Assembly: GCA_033721235.1 (NCBI GenBank)
Contig: JAWWAY010000007.1
Coordinates: 62,001 to 126,000 of the forward strand
From: UBA5078 sp033721235
GTDB lineage: Bacteria; Pseudomonadota; Gammaproteobacteria; Pseudomonadales; Pseudohongiellaceae
Length of the DNA stretch: 64,000 nucleotides
Direction of reading: 5' to 3'
A model generated the notes under the pieces. It saw nothing but the letters and a program-made list of their open reading frames with translations, did no database searches and was not told where the DNA came from. Positions 50,869 to 59,023 of this stretch are shown one piece after another. The translations under genes were made by a program, and so were the position numbers. The stretch's first letter is position 1. Each line of letters begins with the position of its first letter.

Positions 50869-52529
50869 CTTACGAACAGAGCGTTTATCAAGGCTCCCGG
50901 AACATAAGAGGCGGTTCTGCGATACGTAAATGTACTGATAATGGCAACAATCAATAGTAAGGGCACAAATTGTATCATTACTATCGTATTGAGTGCCTCT
51001 GCCGGTGTTAGCAGGGCATCACGTAGGAACAAATTGGCGTATTGAGCGACTAGGAAGACAAAGAAGCCGCCCATTAAAGCCAAGGAGTTACTGAGGTACT
51101 GCCGTGAGGGAGTGTCACCCTCCACAGACAGGCCACCATGCAGAGCCCTCAGAGTCACTAGGAAGAATACGGTAAATGGAATTAGGTAAACCAGCATGAT
51201 CTTAAACTGGGTAAGGCTCAAGGCTTTTACGCCCACAAACCAGAAGCGGAAGTCGATCATGAAGAAATAGTCCGCAAGCACTACGGCACAGTAAGCAATC
51301 GCAATGGTGGCTAGACTGAGCACAATAGATTGCTTAAATCGATGGTTGAAGCTGACCACCCCAGTTTTCACTGCTACGCCTAGGCCGACGCTAATTATAC
51401 CGTTCAAGATAGCCCAGAACGCGACTTGGCTAGTGATGCTTTGGGGTAATAGAGCCGAGGGGGGGAGCAATTGCCCACCCCAGCGCATAAACGGATAGAA
51501 ACTGGCAACTGGAATCACTGCACTAGCCGCGGCCATTAACCACCATTTTGGCGAGCGCTGCGTATAGGCATAGGTGGCGGGTGTTCCATTAACAGAGGCG
51601 AAGTAGTTGTGAGTAAGCAGCAACTGCACACTGCCACAAATCAGCATAACAAACCCTATGAGGGCAATGAGAGTACCTACTTCTTTGAAGAACCAAATCT
51701 GATCGGAGGCGGCCAGTGGAGTGCCACCGTCCAAGGTCTGTGCAAACCAGTCCAATGCATGGCCGATAGCAACATGTGAGATATGGTCGCCGGGATGCGT
51801 AACGGGAGGGGAATACAGCACGCGAGCCGTGCCATCCGAAATATTGCCATAGAGCCTTTCTTCTACGACGTTTTCAGAAGTGGCAAAAAGGGCCTTAAGG
51901 TTTTCGCTCTGGCCAACGACGGAGCCACTCGGAACTTGCCACATTGTGGGAGCAAACTCATCGTACTTGGAAAACACTAAGGCGACGTTTCTTGGCCAGT
52001 CGGCAGAGCCAGGCATTGATCGACCACCACCGACGCTAGAACCTTCGAGGACCATCGACTTATAACCATCGGGGTCGGCCGCAGCGGCGGCGAGAATAGT
52101 CCACCCTCCCATGGAGTGACCTTCGAGGCCGATATTGTCTTTATCGACAATATCTAAGGTGCGCAGATAGGCTAAACCGGCTGGCCCGCCAAAGCCATTG
52201 GCAAATGCGGGCGCTTCGGAATATCCGTGTCCTGCTTGATCCATGGCCAACACAACATAGCCGCGCCTTGCGAACTCTATTGCGAAACCCGCCTGTACTT
52301 CCTTGGAGTTAATATAGCCATGTACCGCCAGAATGCCGGGTGCGGGATTCTCTGCGCTTACCCCTTCCGGGATATAGAGATAGGCGCTAAGAATGCTGCC
52401 GTTTGCCCCAGCGAAGCGGACATCCTTAATCGCAATATTATTAGTGGTCTGAATTGAATGGGCTAGAAACGCACCGAGCAAAATTATGCCCCATGCGAGA
52501 TAGAAGAGCCGCCAAGGTGTTTTTATCAT
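50823..52529 (-). CDS. Membrane-embedded alpha/beta hydrolase with polytopic C-terminus
   Basis: 568 residues from ATG 52529 (GGGAG upstream; an ATG at 52565 would add 12). One N-terminal membrane helix (about 8-25), then a hydrolase domain with ILAVHGYINSKEV (oxyanion region) and the nucleophile elbow GHSMGG (Ser139), Asp-containing SKYDEFAPT and a possible catalytic His in HPGDHISH. From about residue 275 to the end there are seven or so membrane helices with no named fold. Exact function is not recognised; a lipid or ester substrate at the membrane would fit. Directly upstream of the BtuC-like permease and possibly co-transcribed. Confidence 0.8.
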   Translation of the reverse strand: MIKTPWRLFYLAWGIILLGAFLAHSIQTTNNIAIKDVRFAGANGSILSAYLYIPEGVSAENPAPGILAVHGYINSKEVQAGFAIEFARRGYVVLAMDQAGHGYSEAPAFANGFGGPAGLAYLRTLDIVDKDNIGLEGHSMGGWTILAAAAADPDGYKSMVLEGSSVGGGRSMPGSADWPRNVALVFSKYDEFAPTMWQVPSGSVVGQSENLKALFATSENVVEERLYGNISDGTARVLYSPPVTHPGDHISHVAIGHALDWFAQTLDGGTPLAASDQIWFFKEVGTLIALIGFVMLICGSVQLLLTHNYFASVNGTPATYAYTQRSPKWWLMAAASAVIPVASFYPFMRWGGQLLPPSALLPQSITSQVAFWAILNGIISVGLGVAVKTGVVSFNHRFKQSIVLSLATIAIAYCAVVLADYFFMIDFRFWFVGVKALSLTQFKIMLVYLIPFTVFFLVTLRALHGGLSVEGDTPSRQYLSNSLALMGGFFVFLVAQYANLFLRDALLTPAEALNTIVMIQFVPLLLIVAIISTFTYRRTASYVPGALINALFVSWYIVAGQATQFPVT

Positions 52530-52605
52530 TATTATTGTTCTCCCGAAATGAACAGGCTTTGCCAAAGTATAGGCAGTAGCATCTTAGTCTATCGAAACGG
52601 CTGCT

Positions 52606-53640
52606 TCAATGAATTGCTAAGGCGGGGTATTGCTTGGCAAAGCGTTCCAGTAAGGCTTGGTTGAACTGGCAGGAGCAGCCTTGCTCTAGAGCCAGATGGC
52701 ACAGGTAAGTGTTGAGTTGGCTTAGCTCCGTCACTTTGCCTTTTCTTACGTCTTGTAAGGTAGAGGAGATATTATTGGCCGTTGCCTTCGCTACTTGCGT
52801 TGCTGCTGACAATAAGTTACTTACCGCTGAGGCTTCGGGAATGCTATGCAAGATACTGGCTACCTCATGGCACAGCTTTGGAAATTCTTGAGACGCCTGT
52901 GGATGCGTCAGTAGCTCACCGTTCGGAATATCGTACAGACTAGTCAGAATATTTATGCAGCAATTAATGGCGAATTTTCGCCATAGTCGCGAGCATATAT
53001 CGGGGTCATGTCTAATATGTAGGGTGTCGGCTGGTAGTTGCGTCACTAGAGCGCGACTATGGCTGAAATCCGAACCCATTTGCCCTATCCAAGTCTCTCC
53101 TAAGCCGGCATGAAAAATATGGAACGGCTCTTTGACATAGGCGCCAGTGCTCGTACTTATACTGATCACACGCTCCTCACCAAATGAATCGACTGCGTCG
53201 AAATGAGGTTTTAGGCCGTTTTGCAGAAGAATGATGAGGGTTCTAGGGCCTATAAAGTGTTTCGCGCTAGCAATAGCTGCGCTGACATCTTGCGCTTTGC
53301 ACGTGAGGAGCAAGTGACTAATAGGGGAAGTAAAGCTTGTCGTTAGAAAGGCTGGCAGCTTATTTGTCACGATGCCTTCATCGGACTCTATGGTGATGGT
53401 GTTGCCTTGTCTCTCGAAGCCGGCTAGGGACTCCTGAGTGTGGAGCAGCAGCTTGACTGAATGCTTGGATTGACTCCTTCGCAGATGGGCGTCGATATGG
53501 CTTGCCCACAGACATCCCATAGCGCCTCCCCCTAGTATGGCCCAGTGTTGCTCAGGTGATTGTCCAAACTGTTTCGTGTCAGGTTTCATGTGTTTAAGGT
53601 GCAGTCTTATGTAAAATTCAGAACGATTGCCGAGATTCAC
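52606..53640 (-). CDS. Ketopantoate reductase family protein (PanE/ApbA-like)
   Basis: 344 residues in the longest frame; the Met at residue 18 (53589) is a likely alternative start. NAD(P)-binding loop ILGGGAMGCLW (GGGAMG 37-42), then LLTCKAQDVSAAI with the conserved Lys, LLQNGL, and a C-terminal helical domain with WRKFAINCCINILTSLYDIPNGEL. PanE reduces 2-dehydropantoate to pantoate for coenzyme A synthesis. Other members reduce related keto acids, so the substrate is not certain. Divergent from yajQ. Confidence 0.85.
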   Translation of the reverse strand: MNLGNRSEFYIRLHLKHMKPDTKQFGQSPEQHWAILGGGAMGCLWASHIDAHLRRSQSKHSVKLLLHTQESLAGFERQGNTITIESDEGIVTNKLPAFLTTSFTSPISHLLLTCKAQDVSAAIASAKHFIGPRTLIILLQNGLKPHFDAVDSFGEERVISISTSTGAYVKEPFHIFHAGLGETWIGQMGSDFSHSRALVTQLPADTLHIRHDPDICSRLWRKFAINCCINILTSLYDIPNGELLTHPQASQEFPKLCHEVASILHSIPEASAVSNLLSAATQVAKATANNISSTLQDVRKGKVTELSQLNTYLCHLALEQGCSCQFNQALLERFAKQYPALAIH

Positions 53641-53706
53641 ACATCTTAGCTTGCAGTGTTAGTATGTCGCACTTATTTTTTGCTTGGGAAGGACAGAGGT
53701 TTAGCC

Positions 53707-54189
53707 ATGCCATCATTCGATATTGTGTCAGAAGTGGAAATGCCAGAAGTGAATAATGCCTTAGATCAGGCGCGCCGAGAAGTGGGTACGCGGTTTGACT
53801 TTAAAGGCGTCGAGGCGAGCTTTGAGCTGGCAGACAAGGAGATAACAGTCTCTGCGGAATCGGATTTTCAGGTAGAGCAGATGCTGGATATTCTTAAGGG
53901 TAAGCTAGTCAAGCGTAACGTCGACATAAAGGCATTAGAAGTGGGTGAGATTAAACAATCGGGTAAGCTAGCTCTGATGCCTGTGAAAATTCAACAGGGC
54001 ATAGAGGCCGATACCGCTCGCAAGATTGTCAAACTCGTCAAAGAGTCCAAGATCAAAGTGCAAACAGCGATTCAAGGCGATAAGCTGCGAGTGACGGGCA
54101 AAAAGCGTGATGATCTGCAGGGGGTAATGGCACTCGTGAGAGACGCCAAATTGGAAATACCTGTTCAGTTTAATAATTTCCGTGACTAG
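53707..54189 (+). CDS. yajQ: YajQ family nucleotide-binding protein (DUF520)
   Basis: 160 residues from ATG 53707, preceded by AGAGG; a longer frame from 53656 adds 17 unrelated residues. Family N-terminus MPSFDIVSEVEMPEVNNALDQARREVGTRFDFKG and C-terminal QAIQGDKLRVTGKKRDDLQGVMALVRDA...PVQFNNFRD. YajQ proteins bind nucleotides; a Xanthomonas homologue binds cyclic di-GMP and regulates virulence genes. Role here is not known. Confidence 0.95.
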   Translation: MPSFDIVSEVEMPEVNNALDQARREVGTRFDFKGVEASFELADKEITVSAESDFQVEQMLDILKGKLVKRNVDIKALEVGEIKQSGKLALMPVKIQQGIEADTARKIVKLVKESKIKVQTAIQGDKLRVTGKKRDDLQGVMALVRDAKLEIPVQFNNFRD

Positions 54190-54237
54190 CCTTTAAACGG
54201 CTTAGTAATGGTTTCGAGATAGGCAAAAGGCGGTTAT

Positions 54238-55614
54238 TTGAATAATTCTAAGACCCTGTGGCAGTCGTTTCTGCAGCTAAGAGACAAGCGTTTGATCATG
54301 GTGTTTCTGCTGGGCTTCTCTAGCGGTTTTCCGTGGGTCTTACACGGCTCTGTTATGACGCTGTGGCTGCAGTCTTCCGGGCTATCTCGTTCTACCATTG
54401 GTTTCTTTGGCGCGGTAGCTACCGTTTATGCCATAAATTGGGCTTGGGCACCGTTGGTCGACCGCTTCTCGCTGCCCTTGCTTAGTAGGCTAGGGCAAAG
54501 ACGATCTTGGATAGTGCTGACTCAGTTCGCCATTATGCTGTGCCTACTGTTCTTAAGCGGCACCAATCCAAACGAAAGCCTCGTCATGGTGAGCTTTTGG
54601 GCCTTGTGCATTGCCATCTTCTCGGCGACGCAAGACATTGCAGTAGATGCTTATCGTATTAGCATTTTCAGCAAGGAGGAGGCGGACGATAAGATGCCCT
54701 TCGCCGCTGCCATTAGCACGACTGGGTGGTGGGCAGGATACGGTTTCTTGGGAGGGGCGTTTGCGCTGTTCTTGGGCGGAGAGAGTATCGGATTTAGCTG
54801 GCCACAAGTCTATGTGGCTTTGAGCGGCTTGTACGTGGTGATTATTGCGCTGGTATTGATGATCCGAGAGCCCGAACAAGTGGCCGACGAAGTGCCGGTG
54901 CCCACCATAGTGCAAGGCTCTAGAATATCCCATTGGTTCTATACCTATGTTGCCGCACCCTTTCAGGAGTTCTTCTCTCGTTGCGGCTTCAAGTTGGCAT
55001 TATCTATATTTGTGCTGCTGATGGTATTTCGCTTGGGAGAGGCGATGTTGGGCAAAATGTCCTTGGTCTTTTACGCGGAGATAGGCTTTAGTACCGATCA
55101 AATTGCACTGTACTCGAAGTTTTTTGGCGGTATCGTAACGGCGCTGTTTAGCCTGTTAGGAGCCGTGATAAATACGCGCTTTGGTGTCGTAAAGGGCTTG
55201 ATGGTAGGCGGTATCGCCATGGCCTCCTCTAATTTACTGTTTGCGCTAATGGCGGTAGTTGGACCCAACGTGAACTTGCTGGTAGTGACACTCATCGTCG
55301 ATAACTTCAGCGCGGCCTTCGCCACCGTGGCCTTCATATCCTTTATCTCCTATTTTACCAGCAGGACTTACACTGGAACTCAATATGCCCTTATGGCGTC
55401 GATATCGAACTTTGGGCGTACGACTCTAGCGGCGGGCAGTGGCTCCTTAGTAGATTATCTAGATGGTAATTGGTCGCTATTCTTTATTCTTACGTCTCTG
55501 ATGGTAATACCGGGGCTAATGCTATTGCTTTGGATTGGTGGTCAGATTAGACGTTACGATGACGATCGCGTACTCTCAGGCGCAGTGTCTGCTGATAGCA
55601 GGCGAATGTCCTAG
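54238..55614 (+). CDS. ampG: Muropeptide permease AmpG
   Basis: Major-facilitator transporter importing GlcNAc-anhydroMurNAc-peptides from the periplasm for recycling. 458 residues, about 12 membrane helices. Starts with TTG 54238 after AGGCGG. Family blocks: LLGFSSGFPWVLHGSVMTLWLQSSGLSRSTIGFF, INWAWAPLVDRF, GQRRSWI, ATQDIAVDAYRI, GWWAGYGFLGGAFAL and KMSLVFYAEIGFS. AmpD, which acts on the imported muropeptides, is encoded 11 kb upstream. Confidence 0.95.
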   Translation: MNNSKTLWQSFLQLRDKRLIMVFLLGFSSGFPWVLHGSVMTLWLQSSGLSRSTIGFFGAVATVYAINWAWAPLVDRFSLPLLSRLGQRRSWIVLTQFAIMLCLLFLSGTNPNESLVMVSFWALCIAIFSATQDIAVDAYRISIFSKEEADDKMPFAAAISTTGWWAGYGFLGGAFALFLGGESIGFSWPQVYVALSGLYVVIIALVLMIREPEQVADEVPVPTIVQGSRISHWFYTYVAAPFQEFFSRCGFKLALSIFVLLMVFRLGEAMLGKMSLVFYAEIGFSTDQIALYSKFFGGIVTALFSLLGAVINTRFGVVKGLMVGGIAMASSNLLFALMAVVGPNVNLLVVTLIVDNFSAAFATVAFISFISYFTSRTYTGTQYALMASISNFGRTTLAAGSGSLVDYLDGNWSLFFILTSLMVIPGLMLLLWIGGQIRRYDDDRVLSGAVSADSRRMS

Positions 55615-55632
55615 GGAAAATACGAGAGCGTA

Positions 55633-56127
55633 ATGCGAGTTCCTTTTTATTTGTTCATCATTGTTCCGTTTATCGAAATCCTGTTGCTACTGGAAGTCAG
55701 CGATAATATCGGAGGCTTGTGGACGATTAGCTTGGTCATTCTGACCGCGTTCATTGGCGTAAGGCTGTTGAAACTGCAAGGGATATCTACTCTGACGCGA
55801 TTTCAGGGACGTTTGCAGCGAGGTGAGCTTCCGGCCCAGGAGATTGTGGAGGGGCTGCTGATCGCCTTCTCTGGGGCTCTGTTGCTTACTCCAGGCTTTC
55901 TCACCGATATCATTGGTTTTTCCTGTTTGCTCCCGCCACTTCGGGCTGCCATGGCAAGAAAACTGCTGGCCTCGGGTAAATTCACCGCGATGGGAGGAGG
56001 ATTCTCCAGTCAGTCTTCTTTTTACTACCGGGGTTCGAATGACTTCGACCAGGAAGGAGAGATTATCCCTGGTGAGTATCGCAACGAGGACGAGCCCAGC
56101 GAGCAGATAGACAAGCCCGATAAGTGA
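55633..56127 (+). CDS. fxsA: FxsA family membrane protein
   Basis: 164 residues. Three membrane helices (about 6-20, 27-45, 72-98) with the family blocks FIIVPFIEILLLLEV, WTISLVILTAFIGVRLLKLQG and EGLLIAFSGALLLTPGFLTDIIGFSCLLPPLR, then a polar tail of 60 residues. E. coli FxsA affects F-plasmid exclusion of phage T7; its normal role is unknown. It lies just upstream of groES, a conserved neighbourhood in gammaproteobacteria. Confidence 0.93.
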   Translation: MRVPFYLFIIVPFIEILLLLEVSDNIGGLWTISLVILTAFIGVRLLKLQGISTLTRFQGRLQRGELPAQEIVEGLLIAFSGALLLTPGFLTDIIGFSCLLPPLRAAMARKLLASGKFTAMGGGFSSQSSFYYRGSNDFDQEGEIIPGEYRNEDEPSEQIDKPDK

Positions 56128-56208
56128 GCATAGGGCATAGACTTCATAGCCAATCGGCCAAAAGGTCGCTCTTGTGTTCCTTAAGTGAAAAAAAGTTTCT
56201 TTTTAGCA

Positions 56209-56236
56209 TTGAAATCTCAAGCCTCACCCCCATCTA
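56209..56236 (+). promoter_or_regulatory. Sigma-32 heat-shock promoter of groESL
   Basis: TTGAAA at 56209-56214 and CCCCATCTA at 56228-56236; TTGAA and CCCCAT are 14 bases apart, close to the sigma-32 consensus. Start near 56243, leaving a leader of about 160 bases before groES. No CIRCE repeat was seen, so control is probably by RpoH. Confidence 0.85.
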
Positions 56237-56404
56237 CTCAGCACCCGCGTTGAAGTCATCTTATATGGGTGGCAGCGACAGCAGATTAAACACAGTTTTA
56301 GCAGCTGCTCGATAGGTTCAAGGCTCCACTCCCTCTGTGGGTTGAGTATGCCTTTTGAGCAACTGTACATAGTAAGTAAATTGATTGTTTCAGGAGAAAA
56401 AGCA

Positions 56405-56695
56405 ATGAAAATTAGACCTTTGCAAGACCGAGTCGTTGTACGCCGCAAGGAAGAGGAAACCACTACTGCAGGGGGCATCGTACTACCCGGTTCTGCTACT
56501 GAGAAACCTGCACAAGGTGAGGTCGTAGCCGTAGGTCCAGGTCGCATTTTGGACAATGGCGAGAAACGCCCAGTAGATTTAAAAGAGGGCGATACAGTGG
56601 TATTTGGCAAGTATGCCAGTAACACAGTAAAGATTGGCGACGAAGAACTGCTGATTCTTAACGAAAGCGAAATTTTTGGTGTTATCGAGTCTTAA
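56405..56695 (+). CDS. groES: Co-chaperonin GroES
   Basis: Heptameric lid of the GroEL cage. 96 residues from ATG 56405 (AGGAG upstream), canonical start MKIRPLQDRVVVRR; an in-frame ATG at 56342 would add 21 residues not found in the family. Mobile loop EEETTTAGGIVLPGSATEKP (about 17-36), GEVVAVGPG and YASNTVKIGDEELLILNESEI at the C-terminus. First gene of the groES-groEL operon. Confidence 0.98.
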   Translation: MKIRPLQDRVVVRRKEEETTTAGGIVLPGSATEKPAQGEVVAVGPGRILDNGEKRPVDLKEGDTVVFGKYASNTVKIGDEELLILNESEIFGVIES

Positions 56696-56757
56696 GTAAA
56701 CACGATTAATTGACTTATTTTTGATTACGAATAAACAAGATTATAGGAACAAAGAAA

Positions 56758-58404
56758 ATGGCTAAAGACGTAAGATTTGGAGATTCCGCACGACAAAGAA
56801 TGCTAGAAGGCGTAAACATTCTGGCAGATGCGGTAAAGGTAACGCTAGGTCCTAAAGGTCGCAACGTAGTGTTGGATAAGTCTTTTGGTGCACCCACCGT
56901 GACTAAAGACGGCGTATCGGTAGCGAAAGAGATCGAGCTGGAAGACAAGTTCGAGAACATGGGCGCGCAAATGGTTAAGGAAGTGGCATCGCAGACTTCT
57001 GATGTTGCGGGCGACGGTACTACAACGGCGACAGTGCTAGCACAGGCAATCCTTAACGAAGGTTTGAAGTCTGTTGCGGCAGGCATGAACCCAATGGATC
57101 TTAAGCGCGGTATCGATAAAGCAGTGAAAGCGCTAGTTGAAGAAATTGGCAAACTTTCTACTCCTTGCACAAACTCTAAAGCGATTGCTCAAGTGGGTGC
57201 TATCTCTGCTAACTCTGACCAAGAAATCGGTGAGATCATCGCTCAGGCAATGGAGAAAGTAGGTAAAGAAGGTGTTATCACTGTTGAGGAAGGTTCTGGT
57301 TTCGACAACGAGCTAGACGTTGTGGAAGGTATGCAGTTTGATCGCGGTTACCTATCTCCTTACTTCATCAATAACCAAGACAATATGAATGCAGAATTGG
57401 AAAACCCTTACCTGCTTCTTATTGACAAGAAAGTTTCTAATATTCGCGAATTGCTGCCTGTTCTGGAAGCCGTTGCGAAGACTAGCCGTCCACTTCTTGT
57501 TATTGCAGAAGATGTTGAAGGCGAAGCTTTGGCAACACTGATCGTGAACAATATGCGCGGAATCGTGAAAGTTGCTGCTGCGAAAGCACCTGGCTTTGGT
57601 GACCGTCGCAAGGCAATGCTAGAAGACATCGCCATTTTGACTGGTGGTACAGTAATCTCCGAAGAAGTGGGTCTTAGCCTAGAAGCGGCGACTATTGAAC
57701 ACCTAGGTAGCGCGAAGAGCATCGTACTATCTAAAGAGAGCACAACAATCATCGATGGTTCTGGTGATTCTGCTGCAATCGAAGGTCGTGTTGGTCAGAT
57801 CCGTCGTCAAATTGAAGAAACAAGCTCGGACTACGACAAAGAGAAACTGCAAGAGCGTGTGGCTAAATTAGCCGGCGGTGTGGCAGTAATCAAAGTGGGT
57901 GCTGGCACAGAGATGGAAATGAAAGAGAAGAAAGCACGTGTTGAAGACGCGCTGCATTCGACTCGCGCCGCGGTAGAAGAAGGCGTAGTGCCTGGCGGTG
58001 GTGTTGCACTTGTTCGTTCATTGATGGCTGTTGAAGGTCTTAAGGGCGACAACGAGGACCAGAACGTAGGTATTGCGTTATTACTTCGCGCTGTTTCTGC
58101 TCCACTACGTCAGATCGTGAAAAACGCTGGTGACGAAGCTTCTGTGGTATTGGACAAAGTGAAAGCTGGTTCTGGTAACTTCGGTTACAACGCTGCGAAT
58201 GGCGAGTATGTTGATATGGTTGAGCAGGGCATTATCGACCCAGCGAAAGTAACGCGTAGTGCGCTACAAGCTGCGGGTTCAGTTGCCGGTTTGATGATCA
58301 CTACCGAGTGTATGATCAGCGACATTCCAGAAGAAAAGTCCGGCCCCGATATGAGTGGCATGGGCGGTATGGGCGGTATGGGTGGAATGGGCGGCATGAT
58401 GTAA
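56758..58404 (+). CDS. groEL: Chaperonin GroEL
   Basis: 548-residue subunit of the double-ring ATP-driven protein-folding cage. Hallmarks: VTLGPKGRNVVLDKSFG, DGTTTATVLAQ (nucleotide site), apical domain with ENPYLLLIDKKVSNIRELLP, AAVEEGVVPGGGVAL, and a C-terminal GGM repeat tail (five GGM-like units). Codon choice is strongly skewed to common codons, as expected for high expression. 62 bases after groES; a strong terminator follows. Confidence 0.99.
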   Translation: MAKDVRFGDSARQRMLEGVNILADAVKVTLGPKGRNVVLDKSFGAPTVTKDGVSVAKEIELEDKFENMGAQMVKEVASQTSDVAGDGTTTATVLAQAILNEGLKSVAAGMNPMDLKRGIDKAVKALVEEIGKLSTPCTNSKAIAQVGAISANSDQEIGEIIAQAMEKVGKEGVITVEEGSGFDNELDVVEGMQFDRGYLSPYFINNQDNMNAELENPYLLLIDKKVSNIRELLPVLEAVAKTSRPLLVIAEDVEGEALATLIVNNMRGIVKVAAAKAPGFGDRRKAMLEDIAILTGGTVISEEVGLSLEAATIEHLGSAKSIVLSKESTTIIDGSGDSAAIEGRVGQIRRQIEETSSDYDKEKLQERVAKLAGGVAVIKVGAGTEMEMKEKKARVEDALHSTRAAVEEGVVPGGGVALVRSLMAVEGLKGDNEDQNVGIALLLRAVSAPLRQIVKNAGDEASVVLDKVKAGSGNFGYNAANGEYVDMVEQGIIDPAKVTRSALQAAGSVAGLMITTECMISDIPEEKSGPDMSGMGGMGGMGGMGGMM

Positions 58405-58430
58405 GCCCAGCAATCCTACGCTGTAAAAAG

Positions 58431-58457
58431 AGCCTCGCTTTAGCGGGGCTTTTTTTT
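58431..58457 (+). terminator. Intrinsic terminator of groESL
   Basis: AGCCTCGC (58431-58438) pairs with GCGGGGCT (58443-58450, one G-T pair) around TTTA, followed by a run of T; an A run precedes the stem. In the long gap to the next gene (58405-59023) the remaining content is the two repeat copies listed separately; 58891-59023 shows nothing further. Confidence 0.9.
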
Positions 58458-58482
58458 GCCTGTCATTTTTTACGGTTTTGGT

Positions 58483-58667
58483 TTTAGCGCTTTGGCCCGG
58501 AAGCGGTATCGCTGCACGAGACGCGCCGTGAATACATCCTTGTAGGCTCCACTCGGGCATCCTTGCCCTCGAGGGTCTCATGCAACGATTTCACTCCCGC
58601 GCCTCTTGGGCTTTGATGCTGCGCGGGGCGATCACGCACGGATTCTGTTGCTTTAGGTTTAGCAGGG
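58483..58667. repeat. Structured intergenic repeat, copy 1
   Basis: About 185 bases, repeated at 58707. The core 58494-58634 (141 bases) matches 58718-58858 without gaps and with five mismatches; flanking parts are less alike. Inside the core, an arm near 58508-58522 is complementary to one near 58575-58589 with two mismatches. The minus strand has an accidental-looking open frame (RARMPEWSLQG). GC content is higher than the neighbours. Confidence 0.85.
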
Positions 58668-58706
58668 CGTGGTTCATCTATATTTCCAATTAGGATAGTT
58701 CATAGC

Positions 58707-58890
58707 TTTAGCACTAAGGCCCGGAAGCGGTATCGCTGCACGAGACACGCCGTGAATACTTCCTTGTAGGCTCCACTCGGGCATCCTTGCCCTCGAGGGT
58801 CTCATGCAGCGATTCCACTCCCGCGCCTCTTGGGCTTTGGTGCTGCGCGGGGCGATCATGACGGATTCTTTTGCTTTAAATCTAGCAGGG
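58707..58890. repeat. Structured intergenic repeat, copy 2
   Basis: Second copy, same orientation, offset 224 bases from copy 1. Nested hairpin: outer arms ATCGCTGCACGAGAC (58732-58746) and GTCTCATGCAGCGAT (58799-58813) pair at 14 of 15 positions; an inner GGGCA/TGCCC stem (58779-58783, 58788-58792) has loop TCCT. Looks like a dispersed non-coding repeat or a miniature mobile element rather than a gene. Confidence 0.85.
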
Positions 58891-59023
58891 AGTTTAAGGC
58901 CCTGTGTTTGATGTTGAGTCTAATGCCGCGCGTGATAAATCAGCGCTAAAAGCATGATAAATGCTGAATTTGCCCAGTTTCACCACGTTGAACGATATTA
59001 TCGCTGATGAAACTATTACTCAG

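Noticed and set aside
52530..52605. Cobalamin riboswitch upstream of the hydrolase-transporter genes
   Set aside because: The gap is only 76 bases and shows no B12-box-like sequence.
56128..56404. CIRCE element before groES
   Set aside because: The TTAGCACTC-N9-GAGTGCTAA pattern is absent.
58279..58859. Two minus-strand open frames sharing RARMPEWSLQG over the repeats
   Set aside because: They exist only because the repeat copies lack stops in that frame; one runs into groEL antisense. No ribosome-binding site and no coding character.
58405..59023. Attachment site for the prophage
   Set aside because: Only one end of the element is visible, so no core duplication can be identified.
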